Assembly (NCBI RefSeq): GCF_000143535.2 | Contig: NC_037314.1 | Location: 186,001-250,000, forward strand | DNA: 64,000 nucleotides | Reading direction: 5' to 3' | From: Botrytis cinerea B05.10 | Lineage: Eukaryota > Ascomycota > Leotiomycetes > Helotiales > Sclerotiniaceae | Shown: positions 63,579 through 64,000 of the stretch, piece after piece | How the letters are laid out: each line of letters begins with the position of its first letter | How positions within the stretch are numbered: position 1 is the stretch's first letter | Notes under the pieces: generated by a model | What the model saw: only the letters and a program-made list of their open reading frames with translations | Told to the model about the DNA's origin: nothing | Database searches by the model: none | Translations under genes and position numbers: made by a program

Positions 63579-64000
63579 TCAACTTCTCTTCTTCCCTCGA
63601 TGCAGTTTCCACTCTGCTTTAGTGACCTTCATCAATAATTCCTCATCCTTGACTGGGATCCAACTGGTGAGGACTTTCATTGAACTTTCGAAATCACTAT
63701 CGAGTAATATATCTCTCGTGCCATCGATCAATGCGGCGCTAGTAGCATGAATAACATCCAAGCCACCTGCAAATGGTCTTTCTTTACTGTAGGGCAATGA
63801 TTGATCTTCATCACCTAGAAGCATGAAGACATCCCATACGCGGAGTTGAGCTGGGAAAGGAATGGAATAATTGAAAAGAGTGAGATACCATCGAGTACCG
63901 TATGCTGTGGGTTCGATGCCAAGTTCGTTCTATTAAGTCAGTATTGTATGTAATAAGTAGGACATCAAGTACTTACCAGCTTAGCCGAAACCTCACCATT
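63579..64000 (-). CDS. TBC-domain Rab GTPase-activating protein, C-terminal part
   Basis: The 3' end of a gene running off the right edge. Two exons are visible on the minus strand: 64000-63977 (partial, NGEVSAKL) and 63929-63579, with a 47-nt intron (GTAAGT donor, TAATAG acceptor). The second exon gives 116 residues beginning NELGIEPTAYGTRWYLTLFN, then PFPAQLRVWDVFMLLGD. This matches the final helices of a TBC domain (the xxYxxRW and LFxxxxP...RxWDxxF pattern). TBC proteins accelerate GTP hydrolysis on Rab GTPases in membrane traffic. The catalytic Arg and Gln fingers would lie upstream, outside the window. A charged Lys-rich tail (KLHRGKKRS) ends the protein. The subfamily (Gyp5, Mic1 or another) cannot be decided from this piece. 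Confidence 0.85.

Overview
This is a eukaryotic window from a filamentous ascomycete. Almost every gene is interrupted by 45-120 nt introns with GTRNGT donors, CTRAY-type branch points and YAG acceptors. The protein repertoire is typical of Pezizomycotina: UDP-galactopyranose mutase, a hybrid histidine kinase with a kinase-like head and AAA-type ATPase, a Zn2Cys6 regulator, a heme-thiolate peroxygenase and a HET-domain relic. AT-rich intergenic DNA full of microsatellites would suit a leotiomycete such as the Sclerotiniaceae, but that placement is inference only.

Layout. 1-9.9 kb is gene-poor: it holds an imperfect four-copy tandem repeat (3.1-3.5 kb), a 17-bp-arm hairpin (4.6 kb) and what look like relics of older coding sequence with dispersed 20-22 nt repeats. 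10.0-10.9 kb (+) is a HAD phosphatase. 12.8-14.1 kb (+) is a serine beta-lactamase/transesterase-family protein. 15.9-23.7 kb (-) is a four-exon hybrid histidine kinase that I reconstruct as 2529 aa. 26.6-27.6 kb (+) is a SAM methyltransferase carrying a frameshift and an in-frame stop. 27.6-29.8 kb is microsatellite-rich.

29.8-36.9 kb is the functional core: a ten-membrane-segment nucleotide-sugar transporter (-) and UDP-galactopyranose mutase (+) lie divergently, 3.6 kb apart. Together they would make UDP-galactofuranose in the cytosol and move it into the Golgi for cell-wall galactofuranose. 38.1-39.6 kb (-) is a secreted unspecific-peroxygenase-like enzyme. 40.9-43.1 kb (-) is a Zn2Cys6 transcription factor whose zinc cluster is split by an intron. 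44.3-46.4 kb (+) is a badly broken HET-domain gene, followed by a possible 89-aa protein. 51.4-53.0 kb (-) is a Gln/Pro/Ser-rich conserved fungal protein with either a GC-AG or an alternative GT-AG intron. 53-63.5 kb has no gene I can defend and includes about 2.7 kb of strikingly pyrimidine-rich DNA. The last 0.4 kb (-) is the C-terminal end of a TBC (Rab-GAP) protein that runs off the window.

Splice junctions were worked out by hand from reading-frame continuity and consensus sites; transcript data would settle the uncertain ones. No convincing tRNA, rRNA, CRISPR array or intact transposon was seen.
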